Of a stretch of DNA of 64,000 bases, positions 1 to 12,998 are shown piece by piece (the first letter of the stretch is position 1; the number at the start of each line of letters is the position of its first letter). Below the pieces are notes generated by a model. That model was given only the letters and a program-made list of their open reading frames with translations. It was not told where the DNA came from and made no database searches. Source of the stretch: Protula sp. h YS-2021. Taxonomy: Eukaryota > Annelida > Polychaeta > Sabellida > Serpulidae. The position numbers were made by a program, and so were the translations under genes. The stretch covers positions 26,231,458 to 26,295,457 of the forward strand of contig OX457028.1 in NCBI GenBank assembly GCA_949752745.1, read 5' to 3'.

Positions 1-1355
1 TGTCGCTCGTAATGAGTTATGCCATGGTATTTTTATCCAAAACACCTGAAAGGTGGTCGCCACATCGCCCATTCGCTATTTCATTGTTTTTGATAACCGT
101 CACCCACGCCCCTTCCATCTAATGACGGCACGGATCTCAACACAACACTAACCCCCCTTACCTCTTCCACTGTGTGGGACGTACCCAAAGTGTACTTACA
201 TCAACAGAAAAAGCAGAAAAGGCACAGAAGGCATCCTTCTTACTGAGGATCCATTGCGCCAATTTTTGCGACAATTATCCAAGTACTCAACAATTATTTT
301 GTTAAACAAAGATTCACATGAGAACCATTCGGACTAAAATGGAAGGCAAAACAAAATTGTGGGAGAAGGAACATTTTGAAAATGCCTCGAAAAAAATAAT
401 CAAAAGCATAATTTCAAGACATTAAAAAATTTTTATATGCCATTGATAATTTTAATGAAGTCACGTATATCATAATGATATTGTGACAACGAGGATTTTT
501 TTACTCATTTCGATAGCTGATTTTTAATGATATATTATATCAACAAATTTCTTATATCTTTTATTTATTAACTGATATTATTTATTCACTGATTTCTGAA
601 ATAACGACTGAACTGGGTTTCTTTCTAAAAGTTTTAGAGGTGGAAGGATCGTAAGGCATGACATTCCCAGGTCAGGTTGACGAACTTGTGACAAGTTTCC
701 GAAAATTGTATGACAAGTTGCTGACAAGTTTCGCAGTATTATAATATGTAATATATTGCACATGGCGGTTTACTTACGAACGCATAAGCTGCAGAGTTTG
801 ATATTTATACCATCAGTTGTTATTTTGATAGTTATACCATCAGGTTTTGTTATATTAAACATTAAAATAATCGAATCCATTCACCCTGTTTGATTACATA
901 CCAGTACGTACACAGTATACATTATTCATTGCAACACTTGGCGATAATACAATTTTCACAAATTTTACAAGCATTTTACAAACATTACAACCTATTTCAA
1001 AACCTGCAGAGAATATGATGTGTTCACTTACATCAGGGTTTATCCATTAAGCATGTTTTTAAGACATGATAATTTGAAACTTCTCGTAATATTCATTAAA
1101 ACCTAAGAAATCTCAAGAAGGACGTCCGCGTGTTTTCACTTGTTTTTAAAAGGATGTGACGTCATGGTGACGCAATACTTGACAAATTTGTGACAAGTTT
1201 CTGATAAGATAGCGACAAGTGTTTGTCAATGTGTGACAAGGCATTGGTCAGAAACTCGTCAAGACCCTGACGAGGTCAAACTTGTCAAACTGACAATCAA
1301 CTGACAAGTTCTTGACAAACTACTGACAAAGTGTGACGAGGCAAAATTATGTGTG
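1..1355. other. gene-free stretch
   Basis: AT-rich sequence with no convincing coding potential or splice-bounded exon. The only structure I see is two clusters of TGACAA-type words (about 660-735 and 1175-1345), annotated separately. Confidence 0.5.
1175..1345. repeat. cluster of TGACAAGT-like words
   Basis: TGACAA, GACAAGT or the complement CTTGTCA recur more than ten times in about 170 bp, with irregular spacing and in both orientations. A smaller cluster lies at 660-735. It borders the MITE that starts at 1356. It may be a decayed subterminal repeat region of a DNA transposon; no function can be assigned. Confidence 0.4.
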
Positions 1356-1723
1356 TTGTGATCAAGTGGTATTTTTGGAATTCTGGAAAAATCAGCTATC
1401 ACATTTGTTTAGTCTTTTACTTTCCAACCTTGTGAAAATAACGCAAATCACTGTATTATTTTTATCATCACAACGCACAGCATGAAGACTCATAACCATA
1501 TATTCAAACAAAACATGAAAGTCTCCTTTTTTTGCTATCCAAATGAAAACAGTTTCTACACAATTCATTTTTTTTTGCCTGAGCGTTCTGTAATTTCTAA
1601 TGAGAATTAAAATCCGTTTCTTATTCATTTAAATAACACTTTGACTTGCATCTTAACCGTGAAATAAAAAATATGCATCGTACTGGATTTTTCCAGAATT
1701 CCAAAAATACCACTTGAACACAA
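1356..1723. mobile_element. MITE with 38-bp terminal inverted repeats
   Basis: Bases 1356-1393 and 1686-1723 are inverted copies of each other with one mismatch; the shared core includes AAGTGGTATTTTTGGAATTC. The 292-bp interior is AT-rich and non-coding. I could not define a target-site duplication, so the superfamily is open. Size and structure fit a non-autonomous DNA transposon. Confidence 0.75.
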
Positions 1724-3146
1724 AAGTCTGTTGTGTGGCAGCTCAGCAAACAAAAGATGGGGCAACCACTCAGTTTATCTAGGCGAAAAAGCTTTCAAAA
1801 TTTACTGTGCATACATAAACCTTACTTTATATCACAGCAGATCACTGATTTCATAAAAGATGTTAATTAACTAGCACAAAAGCGTTGGTTTGAGAAAGTG
1901 AAAGAAATATAACGTACAATTGATTTTACGATATTTCATGTTTACGTTATTTGAAAACGCTTTTCAAAATGACACATTGAACATATGAGCATATACTATA
2001 CTGGTGCATTGATCTTTTTTTTTTTACATTTTAACTCTCTGGCATTTGTGTTCCTTTGCGCTAAATCAGAGGAAACTTATGTAATTCTCGTTATTTTTTG
2101 TCATTATATGTAAAAATAACAGTGCATATTGTGCAAAGAATAAATAACTCTAAACGTTAACATTAGGGAAAGATGTTTTAAAGAGAATGCTGCTGGCTTC
2201 GAATTGTTGCGGCATCCCGTCACAAGCATGAGCCCTAAACCACGATTTCTTTGACGTCACTAATATCCAGGCACCCTGTTTATTAGTTTTGGGACTTGTG
2301 ATATAACATTGGGGTATCCAAGGCTCTCTAAGTAAATTACATTTGATTGCTTATGGACAGTTTTATCGTAGTGCATTTACATAAAAGCATATTTAATGTT
2401 TAGAGTCATAGCATTCTCTGTTGATACGACAATTTGGTATCACAATGGATGTCAAGATAAACACCAACTGAAGCAATATACATCGAAACCCCGAAATTAC
2501 TTTTTATTACAATAAATTCAATAATTCAAATTTTGAAACATTTTGTGAGTTAGATAAAAATGTAGTATTTAAATTTACCTTTAGGCTTCTGTTACTTTAT
2601 GTTTTTCTTTAGGTTTTCCTACTTCACCAAAATTTACCTTGATGAGTTTTTAACGTGACATATTTTCATGGCAGGACATTGCTGTGTCTATATCAGACTG
2701 AACTGTTTGATACCGAATGTGATATTTGAGTTACTTCAAACCAGGTTAGTGGATAACGAGAAAGTGCCAGCAGCCAGACAGGAGACAATGCCAGCAGGCG
2801 TACAGCAAAAACAAAAAAAAAACGAAAGAATATGTTTTGCTTGTACTTACAGCACATCACTATGTTAAATGAAATGAGCATGGTATTCTTTTCCTAATTT
2901 TGTAAAAGCTCTGTGGAAAAGCAAACAGGATATTTCCTTTGTCGTCATTTTTTAAACCGTGTGGGAAAGCAAACACTTGGAAAGAGTTCAGTCTGAAAAT
3001 TTTCAAAATGTCCAACACATGGCTCAATTATACCCAACATTATTCCTTGATAGCTTTGTTAGAAACGTTTATTTCGAAAAAAAAATAGTCAAGTCACTTA
3101 TCATGCAAACACTTATGTTTATATATTAATACAATAAGTTCATTAT
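1724..3146. other. gene-free stretch
   Basis: AT-rich intergenic sequence. Short open frames near 2670-2880 exist on both strands at once, have no recognisable domain and lack splice context. Nothing else is supported. Confidence 0.5.
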
Positions 3147-4879
3147 CTCTGAACAGAACGTTTTACAGAAACACATGTTTCCACTCCATTTGAAATTTAT
3201 TGCCATAGTTTCATTCATTTCGGTAGCTCAGTTTTAATCTAAAGCCGTCAGACAGTTTTGGCATTTTGTCGCTACATATGTCAAATTTTAGTTTATATAC
3301 AAGGGCAAAACATATGTTGGAACATTTGTTTGCAGCTATGTTAGATCTCAGAATGACAAGGTGCTATATTGTTTGCCTGACGTACTCTCATGTATGAATG
3401 CTAAAGCAGAAAAATACTTCAATTTTATTTGAAGAGTTAATATATTTATAAACGTTTTGTCTTTCATGTAGATTCTATGATATAATATAAATAAACCTAT
3501 GCGAGCATGTTGTTACCTATAAAAAGGTTTATTTGGTTAGAAAGTGATCTTCTAAGGATCAAGCTTGGTTATAAATGGTTTCTCTAGATCCTTAACGTGT
3601 ATAAAGATGGAATGAGAAAAAGAGCTTAGACGTCAGACAGTTTTTAAATTCTTGGAGACGATGCACGCTATGGCGGATTGACGTAGATGCAGTGATGGGT
3701 TCACGATTTTATAACTAAAAATGAGCTTATATATCAGAAGTGGAAATGAAGAAATATCATTGGACGACAATGGCCTCGATAATTGTGATCATTAGTTACG
3801 TTTTCCGGACCTCCCCTACAGTGTCTTTCCCAAACAAGTCACGAAGTTGGGATCCCAGGGTTAAATATATGTGTTCGTCGTGAAGGTTAAACGCCGACTG
3901 TTATGTTACAAACTTTCCTCATTTCACATTTTTTTAAATTTATTTATTTACTTATTTATTGAGGTTTTGAATTTTTACCCAAAGACCATACCCTCTGTAT
4001 GTTGCTATGAGGAAATGCAATTAAAGTGAAAAACTAAATTGCAAAACAAAACTATCTATTTGGAATAAATAGATAAGGAGTTGACGGTTGGCTCAGTTGA
4101 TTAGAGCGTTGATATGGCAATCCCTAGGCTTCTAGTTCGAATGCGGGCTCGGGATGATAAGTGACAGGATTGACGTTAGCTCCTATACTAAGCGAATGCA
4201 ATAGCGCGTACATGATCTATCGCGGAATTCAAAAATAACGCCCATTTAATGTACTGGATATCCCTTTAAAAAGTAAAAGTCTTGTGATGAGACTGTGGTG
4301 AAAATGCAGGAATTTTAAATGACCAGTCTTGGTCGCAAAACCCTGACCATTACAAAAACGTTTTCTGATAGTTTATTTTATACAAAAAAATCTTGCTGGA
4401 GCTTATTCGGGATATTCTATGGCTAATTACAGCTACGGCGTAAAAACATCTACAGTCGTCTAATTCATTAAGCAGTATCGTGTGTAAAATACTGAATGCC
4501 ATGAAATAATAATTGTAATAAAGCCAATACAACCACTACGTAAATCGTATTCATGATTTTATCGATTAACTATTTTAATTCTATATTCCTGTATCTAAAA
4601 GCTATTAAACGCATAAAAAATTGACTAATCAACAAGAAATTGTTTAATATTTAAACAGCATAGTGACCTGGGGGGAAATTTAATGAAAAGCAACGTTTCA
4701 GTAAGATAACTATAATTAAGCTGGGTAATTATGCAATAAAACTAAATTTGACATATGTAGCGAAAAAACTGTCCGATGGCTTTAAATTAAAACAGAGCTA
4801 CCAAAATGAATGGAACTATGACAACAAATTTCAAACATATTGTAAGCATGTGTTCTTTCTGTAAACATTGTGTTCAGAG
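3147..4879. mobile_element. 1.7-kb element with ~145-bp inverted repeats
   Basis: About 145-150 bp at 3147-3296 recurs in reverse complement at 4737-4879, with substitutions and small indels. Shared blocks are GACATATGTAGCGA-type, GGTAGCTC-TTTTAAT-TAAAGCC and CTCTGAACA. The interior is non-coding and carries a SINE at 4080. This fits an old foldback or long-TIR DNA transposon. I see no target-site duplication, so an inverted duplication is also possible. Confidence 0.65.
4080..4280 (+). mobile_element. tRNA-derived SINE
   Basis: The head resembles a tRNA with an A-box (GGCTCAGTTGATTAGAGCG) and a B-box-like GTTCGAATGC, followed by a tRNA-unrelated body with CGGAATTCAAAA. The element at 35110 has the same head and the same body word, so they are one family. 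It lies inside the long inverted-repeat element. Its 3' end is uncertain. Confidence 0.6.
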
Positions 4880-5788
4880 GGCACATGAACGGTTGACTTT
4901 AGGTGTAACAGTTCACCCCCCCCCCCTTCACAGCTTCTCCCAGATAGGGAGATAGCCTAAACCACCCTACCCGTTCTCTAGGATATTCTGATCGACTGGA
5001 CTGTAACACCGGGGGCCATCGAATTCCAGTCAGTGGGGATTCCTTCAGCCAGGTTGCTTGTATTAAACAGTAGTTCCTTAGCGCCCTAGCTCGTGCACTT
5101 GCCCCTGCGATCACCCTTGCATCCATGCTAGATGAGTAGTGTAGTTAGAAAAAGCATCATAAATTAGGGGTCGTCAATTAACGAATTACAAGTTTGATGT
5201 TATTTTGCAAATGTAATAAATAACAATTAAGTGAAGGAATATGTCTGATTATCAAAGTACCTATATGGCCTTTTAAATCCTATTTTCTACACATCACCAA
5301 ATAATCATTAGACCATATTTCCTTTATTTTTCACACGCCGATGGGGCTCCGTTACTCACCTTCCCTGTATAAGCTATTACTTTTCATCAATAAACATTGC
5401 AGCATCCGCATATTTTAGCAACAAAACATGAATGCCAAGTTTTCACTCAGCCCACAAAAGTAACCAAATAGTTTGACAAAGTTCACAAAATTTCAAGCGT
5501 CGAGAATTATAAATATTTGACAATGTTATTAATCAAAACTATAAAACTCGATTTCAAAATGTCTCTTCCTTTATTAACACTTTGCAAGTAGAAGTACGGG
5601 GCCAATGTTTCGGAATTTTTGTCTTTACTGGTCTGTCACTTTATTTTCACTACTCCTCTGACGACACTGGCCCTAGGACTCCCGAATTTCACAGTAGTAG
5701 TACTTGATCTGAAGTTGTGCTCTGTACCTCGCTTTTTGTTTTCGCCTTTGTTTTCATTTTCATGAAAAAAAAAAAAAAAAAAATGTAA
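4880..5788. other. gene-free stretch
   Basis: No gene seen. It contains a C-run at 4917-4926 and a poly-A run (5764-5783) just upstream of the Helentron-like element. Confidence 0.45.
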
Positions 5789-6299
5789 TTCCCACTTGCA
5801 AACTTCGTTTGCAAATGGGAATAAGTTTGTAGTTTTTCTCGAAATTTCTGCCCTTTTTTTTTCCTTTTTTTTTTCTCTTTTTTTTTTTCCGTCACGGAGG
5901 TTTCCAGAAAACTCCTCCTACGCTATTTGACGTAGGACGATGATTTTTGGCACAGTGATAGAGGGTGATGAGATGTCGTCAAATCCGCAAAAATTTTTGA
6001 CCTTGACCTTGAAGGTCAAGGTCAAATTGAGGTTAAAGTTTTTCTGACCTCAAAGTGGTTTCCAGAAAACTCCTCCTACAGGGTTTGTCGTAAAAAGACG
6101 GCATGTGGCAGAGACATAGAGGGTAATGAGTTGTCGTCAAATCCGTAAAATTTTTTTACCTTGCACCTCAGAGGTCAAGGTCAAATTGAGGTCAAAATAT
6201 TTTTGGAAACACCTATTAATCACGAAAAAAGCCATAAAGGTGCTCAAATCCCACTGTGAATGCATAAAACGTACCCAGTAAAGGGTAAACTTTCATCAC

Positions 6300-9200
6300 T
6301 AACCTTGACCTTGAGGGCCAAGGTCAAAGGTCACGTGATTTCACGCGTCCTTAACGACAGGCCGACTCATCTCGAAAACGGTTAGAGATAGAGCGATTTT
6401 GAGCTCATTTTCGACCCTTTGGGCCTAAACAACGTTACATAAGAGGTACCTCGGTGACCTTGACCTTCTGGGTCACGGTCAAGGTCAAAAACCGGAAGTT
6501 GACTATTATCTCGAAAACGGTTAGAGATAGAGCGATTTTGAGCTCATTTTCGACCCTTTGGGCCTAAACAACGTTACATAAGAGGTACCTCGGTGACCTT
6601 GACCTTCTGGGTCACGGTCAAGGTCAAAAACCGGAAGTTGACTATTATCTCGAAAACGGTTAGAGATATAGCGATTTTGAGCTCATTTTCGACCCTTTGG
6701 GCCTAAACAACGTTACATAAGAGGTACCTCGGTGACCTTGACCTTCCGGGTCACGGTCAAGGTCAAAAACCGGAAGTTAACTATTATCTCGAAAACGATT
6801 AGAGATAGAGCGATTTTGAGCTCATTTTCGACCCTTTGGGCCTAAACAACGTTACATAAGAGGTACCTCGGTGATCTTGACCTTCTGGGTCACGGTCAAG
6901 GTCGAAAACCGGAAGTTGACTATTATCTCGAAAACGGTTAGAGATAGAGCGATTTTGAGCTCATTTTCGACCCTTTGGGCCTAAACAACGTTACATAAGA
7001 GGTACCTCGGTGACCTTGACCTTCTGGGTCACGGTCAAGGTCAAAAACCGGAAGTTGACTATTAGCTCGAAAACGGTTAGAGATATAGCGATTTTGAGCT
7101 CATTTTCGACTCTTCGGGCCTAAACAACGTTACTTAAGGTGTTCCTCGGTGACCTTGACCTTCTGGGTCACGGTCAAGGTCAGAAACCGGAAGTTGACTA
7201 TTATCTCGAAAACGGTTAGAGACAGAGCGATTTTGAGCTCATTTTCGACCCTTTGGACCTAAACAACGTTACATAAGAGGTACCTCGGTGACCTTGACCT
7301 TCTGGGTCACGGTCAAGGTCAAAAACTGGAAGTTGACTATTATCTCGAAAACGGTTAGAGCTAGAGCGATTTTGAGATCATTTTCGACCCTTTGGACCTA
7401 ACCAAAGTTACATAAGAGGTACCTCGGTGACCTTGACCTTCCGGGTCACGGTCAAGGTCAAAAACCGGAAGTTAACTATTATCTCGAAAACGATTAGAGA
7501 TAGAGCGATTTTGAGCTCATTTTCGACCCTTTGGGCCTAAACAACGTTACATAAGAGGTACCTCGGTGACCTTGACCTTCTGGGTCACGGTCAAGGTCAA
7601 AAACCGGAAGTTGACTATTATCTCGAAAACGGTTAGAGATATAGCGATTTTGAGCTCATTTTCGACCCTTTGGGCCTAAACAACGTTACATAAGAGGTAC
7701 CTCGGTGACCTTGACCTTCCGGGTCACGGTCAAGGTCAAAAACCGGAAGTTAACTATTATCTCGAACACGATTAGAGATAGAGCGATTTTGAGATCATTT
7801 TCGACCCTTTGGGCCTAAACAACGTTACATAAGAGGTACCTCGGTGATCTTGACCTTCTGGGTCACGGTCAAGGTCGAAAACCGGAAGTTGACTATTATC
7901 TCGAAAACGGTTAGAGATAGAGCGATTTTGAGCTCATTTTCGACCCTTTGGGCCTAAACAACGTTACATAAGAGGTACCTCGGTGACCTTGACCTTCTGG
8001 GTCACGGTCAAGGTCAAAAACCGGAAGTTGACTATTAGCTCGAAAACGGTTAGAGATATAGCGATTTTGAGCTCATTTTCGACTCTTCGGGCCTAAACAA
8101 CGTTACTTAAGGTGTTCCTCGGTGACCTTGACCTTCTGGGTCACGGTCAAGGTCAGAAACCGGAAGTTGACTATTATCTCGAAAACGGTTAGAGACAGAG
8201 CGATTTTGAGCTCATTTTCGACCCTTTGGACCTAAACAACGTTACATAAGAGGTACCTCGGTGACCTTGACCTTCTGGGTCACGGTCAAGGTCAAAAACC
8301 GGAAGTTGACTATTATCTCGAAAACGGTTAGAGCTAGAGCGATTTTGAGATCATTTTCGACCCTTTGGGCCTAACCAAAGTTACATAAGAGGTACCTCGG
8401 TGACCTTGACCTTCCGGGTCACGGTCAAGGTCAAAAACCGGAAGTTAACTATTATCTCGAAAACGATTAGAGATAGAGCGATTTTGAGCTCATTTTCGAC
8501 CCTTTGGGCCTAAACAACGTTACATAAGAGGTACCTCGGTGATCTTGACCTTCTGGGTCACGGTCAAGGTCGATAACCGGAAGTTGACTATTATCTCGAA
8601 AACGGTTAGAGATAGAGCGATTTTGAGCTCATTTTCGACCCTTTGGGCCTAAACAACGTTACATAAGAGGTACCTCGGTGACCTTGACCTTCTGGGTCAC
8701 GGTCAAGGTCAAAAACCGGAAGTTGACTATTATCTCGAAAACGGTTAGAGATAGAGCGGTTTTGAACTCATTTACGACCCTTTGGACCTAAACAACGTTA
8801 CATAAGAGGTACCTCGGTGACCTTGACCTTCTGGGTCACGGTCAAGGTCAAAAACCGGAAGTTGACTATTATCTCGAAAACGGTTAGAGATAGAGCGATT
8901 TTGAGCTCATTTTCGACCCTTTGGGCCTAAACAACGTTACATAAGAGGTACCTCGGTGACCTTGACCTTCTGGGTCACGGTCAAGGTCAAAAACCGGAAG
9001 TTGACTATTATCTCGAAAACGGTTAGAGATAGAGCGATTTTGAGCTCATTTTCGACCCTTTGGGCCTAAACAACGTTACTTAAGGGGTACCTCGGTGACC
9101 TTGACCTTCTGGGTCACGGTCAAGGTTAAAAACCGGAAGTTGACTATTAGCTCGAAAACCGTTAGAGATAGAGCGATTTTGAGCTCATTTTCGACCCTTT

Positions 9201-9950
9201 GGGCCTAAACAACGTTACGTAAGAGGTACCTCGGTGACCTTGACCTTCTGGGTCACGGTCAAGGTGAAAAACCGAAAGTTGACTATTATCTCGAAAACGG
9301 TTAGAGATAGAGCGATTTTGAGCTCATTTTCGACCCGTTGGGCCTAAACAACGTTACATAAGAGGTACCTCGGTGACCTTGACCTTCTGGGTCACGGTCA
9401 AGGTTAAAAACCGGAAGTTGACTATTATCTCGAAAACGGTTAGAGATAGAGCGATTTTGAGCTCATTTTCGACCCTTTGGGCCTAAACAGCGTTACTTAA
9501 GGGGTACCTCGGTGACCTTGACCTTCTGGGTCACGGTCAAGGTCAAAAACTGGAAGTTGACTATTAGCTCGAAAACGGTTAGAGATATAGCGATTTTGAG
9601 CTCATTTTCGACTCTTCGGGCCTAAACAACGTTACTTAAGGTGTTCCTCGGTGACCTTGACCTTCTGGGTCACGGTCAAGGTCAGAAACCGGAAGTTGAC
9701 TATTATCTCGAAAACGGTTAGAGACAGAGCGATTTTGAGCTCATTTTCGACCCTTTGGACCTAAACAACGTTACATAAGAGGTACCTCGGTGACCTTGAC
9801 CTTCTGGGTCACGGTCAAGGTCAAAAACCGGAAGTTGACTATTATCTCGAAAACGGTTAGAGATAGAGCGATTTTGAGCTCATTTTCGACCCTTTGGGCC
9901 TAAACAACGTTACATAAGAGGTACCTCGGTGATCTTGAACTCCTCCATCA
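6300..9950 (+). repeat. 139-bp satellite, 26 units
   Basis: The landmark AACGTTAC (or a one-base variant) occurs at 6431 and then every 139 bp to 9906: 26 units with no net length change. Each unit has a GTGACCTTGACC/GGTCACGGTCAAGGTC inverted pair, CGGAAGTTGACTATTATCTCG and GTACCTCGG. Substitutions distinguish units. Degraded units of the same family lie at 17720-17860, 34960-35715 and 38335-38700. Confidence 0.95.
6650..8595 (+). repeat. two copies of a 973-bp higher-order repeat
   Basis: Diagnostic variants recur exactly seven units (973 bp) apart: CCGGG at 6746/7719 and 7441/8414, GTGATCTTGA at 6871/7844, ACTCTTCGG with TACTTAAGGTG at about 7110/8083, and CTAGAGCGAT at 7361/8334. This shows a recent seven-unit block duplication inside the array. 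Outer limits are approximate. Confidence 0.85.
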
Positions 9951-10191
9951 TGGTCAAGGTCAAAAACTGCAAGTTGACCAGTGTCTCAAAAACGGTTAGA
10001 AAACTGAATTTGATTTTTTTGTGCCCAAATGAGGTTACACTATATTCAGTTCGATGGCCTCGTTCAAGATAACAATCCGGAAGCTGACAATTATGTTGAA
10101 ACACTGAAAAATGTGTGTTTGACCAAATATGTTGTGTCTCTGCCCTTGCAAGTGGGTACTGTTTCGCTACGTGTAGCGAAATTCGGTCTAG

Positions 10192-12689
10192 TTTTTTAAT
10201 TTTTTATAAAGAAATGTAACCCTTAAGGGCCGCAGGAACATTTACACCAGCCTCTCGCATCTGCCAACAGCCACACTGTGGCTTACATAAATAATGTGGG
10301 CTTTATTTGTATACTCAAATATGGGTACTGAAATGGTTGTGTTTGTTTTTTTAAGAACGACACGTGGATGCAAAATCTTGCCTGGCCATTTTAAGTACAC
10401 TGGATTTTCATATAAATTATCAGGTTCAGTTAAGCACTATTCTTGGAGGGGGGAGGGGTGCCGTTTCATGGAGTAAGTAGCAAGCTATTTTTTTCTAGAA
10501 AGGTTTCGAACTGGCAAAAAAGTTCTAAGGAAGGTTTCTGAATATGAAAAAAAAACATTGTCTTGTCTAAAAAGGAAACGCAAACTAAGATCATGCTGAA
10601 AGTTTTTAAAATTCAACTCAATGGGAGAAAGTGTTTTTTAAAATACATATATTTTTTGCCAAGTGTTTAATATTCGCTTTTAGAAATAGGTTCCCGCTAT
10701 ATCACGAGATTTTGTACAATAATTGAGATCTTGTTACTTTAAAAAAAAAAGTAATTTAATCACATGCTTTGTCGATAATAATACCCCCTTGTGTGATACT
10801 CAACATGATTTTAAAAAGCGTCCCTTGAGTCATCTCTAAATAGAGCGACTTTAAAATCAATCTTATTTTTTTAGTCAGGTAAACATGCACAATTTCAACA
10901 AATTAGAGAAATCTAACTAACGGGGTTATAGGTCAAACTAATTTGTTTTATCCTTGGATAGGTGAGATGAGCCTATTTTTTCACACGCGTCGGTATATCA
11001 TAACTCACTACCTGAATCTAAATGAACATGCCACATTGGAAACGCAATATTTTGGTTGTGGGTTCCAGTTATTTGCCACAGGGCATGATATCTGAGAAAA
11101 AATCTACTCCAACTGTATTCACAGATGAAGGAAAGCTGTTGAGCAATCCGTGTGATAGTGATTGAGGACAAGTACTAGTTCGGCTACTTTTGCCAGGATG
11201 CTAATTAGCAAGACAAATGAAATTCATTAACATGAGGCCTCTGTATCTGACAGTGCCATCCGATACCACGCGACATATTTAGATATTGAAAAAAAAAATC
11301 AACTTTTACCTCGGAAATTACGATTATTTTTCATAAAAATACATTGCGTTTTATTATAATGCATGTATCGATTTAGGTTATTACTTTATTGTAAACTGAG
11401 TGGGTCATTTTTAGCAAATACTGACGTTTTCGCCGAGGTGCTCATCCAGACAATTGGTCTGGCAATAATTGATCTAAATGGGCAAGTTGCGACAACTTAC
11501 CTATTTTCTCAAAACGTTTTTTTTCTTTGTGAGTCTTTGTCAACTTGATTGAAAAATAAAAATAAATTGATAGAATATTTGATATAATTTTGTTATTTTG
11601 CTTTTCTTTTAAACCAAATCAATCTCACTGTAACATAAGATTTTATACCTTTTTTTTCAAAATTTTCAAAGTAGAACACTTAGAATTTCAAACTAACCTT
11701 TATAAAGTTTAAGGGTCAACTGCTCAGAACCAGTACACACATGGCTAGTTCACAAACTTTATTGCTCTGCACAAAGTATAATCCACCCCACCCCCTCCTC
11801 CTATCACTAACAAAAGACTCAGCCCGATCGTCAGGGAGTACAGATTGAAATGAACCAAAGAAAGAACAATGCCCTGAAATATGCCAGTTGCATCAGTCCA
11901 TTAGAAGTTATTGTTTTATGCATATATCAACAGTGTAAAAAAGAAACTGTCAAGTGTGTCATTTCGAGATGCAGATATAGTTGTAAATTATATTGCTACT
12001 GTGGTAATTCTGTCTGTGTCTTCCATAAACCTTGGTGTCTATTTCATCGTAAAGCTCGCGCGATTTGCATACTACTCTGAACAGAACTTACTGCAACTGA
12101 AATTTAAGGTTGTCTAAGACGGATTGGCAAAAACGCCACACTTCCTTCATTCACTTCCAATGTACAATCTCGTGAATGTGAAGTTTTATACTGACAAAAT
12201 GAACCCATATAAGTAGATTCATGAGGAGCTCGCTTAAGTTTACTGCAGACATAATCCTCTACAATTCATTACAACACAATAATATGTGGCTTTTATAAAG
12301 GAAAAAAATCCATGCATTTTTTTCTCAAGTCTTACTAATAACTACATAGCTTGTTGCTTCTGGGACCGTGAAGTACTCAAAGACTTACGACTCCTGCGGT
12401 CGATCTCGCCCACGATGATTGTTTTGCTCTGTCTTATTTTTCCTTTGTGTGCAATGCGACTCCGTTATTCTCCATAGAATGAGCAATATATTGCCACAAT
12501 CAACACCCCCTTGCCCCCCCCCCCCCGCCCCCACCCACACACGCCAAGCACAGTCAGTGATGTACAGCTGTCGCAAACTGGCCAGAGCTAAAATCAAGTC
12601 TATCACCAATAAAACTAGAGCAGTGTGCATAGCCCACATATTCCCAACAGGCCCCCCATCAGTTAAACACGGCCATCAATGTAAACCTT
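10192..12689. other. gene-free stretch
   Basis: AT-rich intergenic sequence with several short overlapping open frames and no recognisable domain. A C-run sits near 12509-12530. I see no supported gene or element. Confidence 0.45.
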
Positions 12690-12912
12690 AAACTTAGCAA
12701 GAGCTGAAATTTTCTACGTCCAGTTGGTGCATTTTCCTTGGACGAACCCGGCCCATTTACAATACCGATCTGCGTTTGTTCCCATAGAAGCTACATACCA
12801 AGTTTCATTAAAATCCTTGCAGCAGTTTTTAAGTTATCGTGTTAACAAGCTGTTGATGTCAGACCGACAGACCGATACACGGTCGATCGGATATATTCCC
12901 CACATTCTTTGG
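12690..12912 (+). mobile_element. short Helentron-like remnant
   Basis: It contains one unit of the CATTTACAATACCGAT-type core that is tandem at 18640-19265, then GACCGACAGACCGATACACGG, and ends in a hairpin with arms TTCCCCA and TGGGGAA at about 12894-12915. Left boundary is approximate. Classification rests on similarity to the 18556-19307 element. Confidence 0.4.
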
Positions 12913-12998
12913 GGAATAAACAACCACTCACAGGGCTATATAAAGGAGACGGAATGGCATTGCTTCGTCAGTATCACTTTACACCGACGCTGGACATT

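Larger units (their letters stand above)
5789..10191 (+). mobile_element. Helentron-like element with giant satellite core
   Basis: The left end carries TTCCCACTTGCAAAC (5789-5803). Its inverted partner TTGCAAGTGGG lies at 10146-10156, subterminal to the right end. It is followed by a perfect 9-bp-stem hairpin (10162-10181) and the end GGTCTAG before a T-run. A 632-bp relative at 17420-18047 has the same left end, inverted word, hairpin and CTAG, which fixes both boundaries. Asymmetric inverted repeats, a 3' hairpin and a tandem-repeat core are known features of Helentron-associated elements (HINEs) and of bivalve pearl elements. The family assignment is inference; there is no RepHel gene here. 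Confidence 0.7.

Noticed and set aside
6300..9950. CRISPR-like array because of regular spacing
   Set aside because: There are no unique spacers; the whole 139-bp unit repeats, and the context is eukaryotic.
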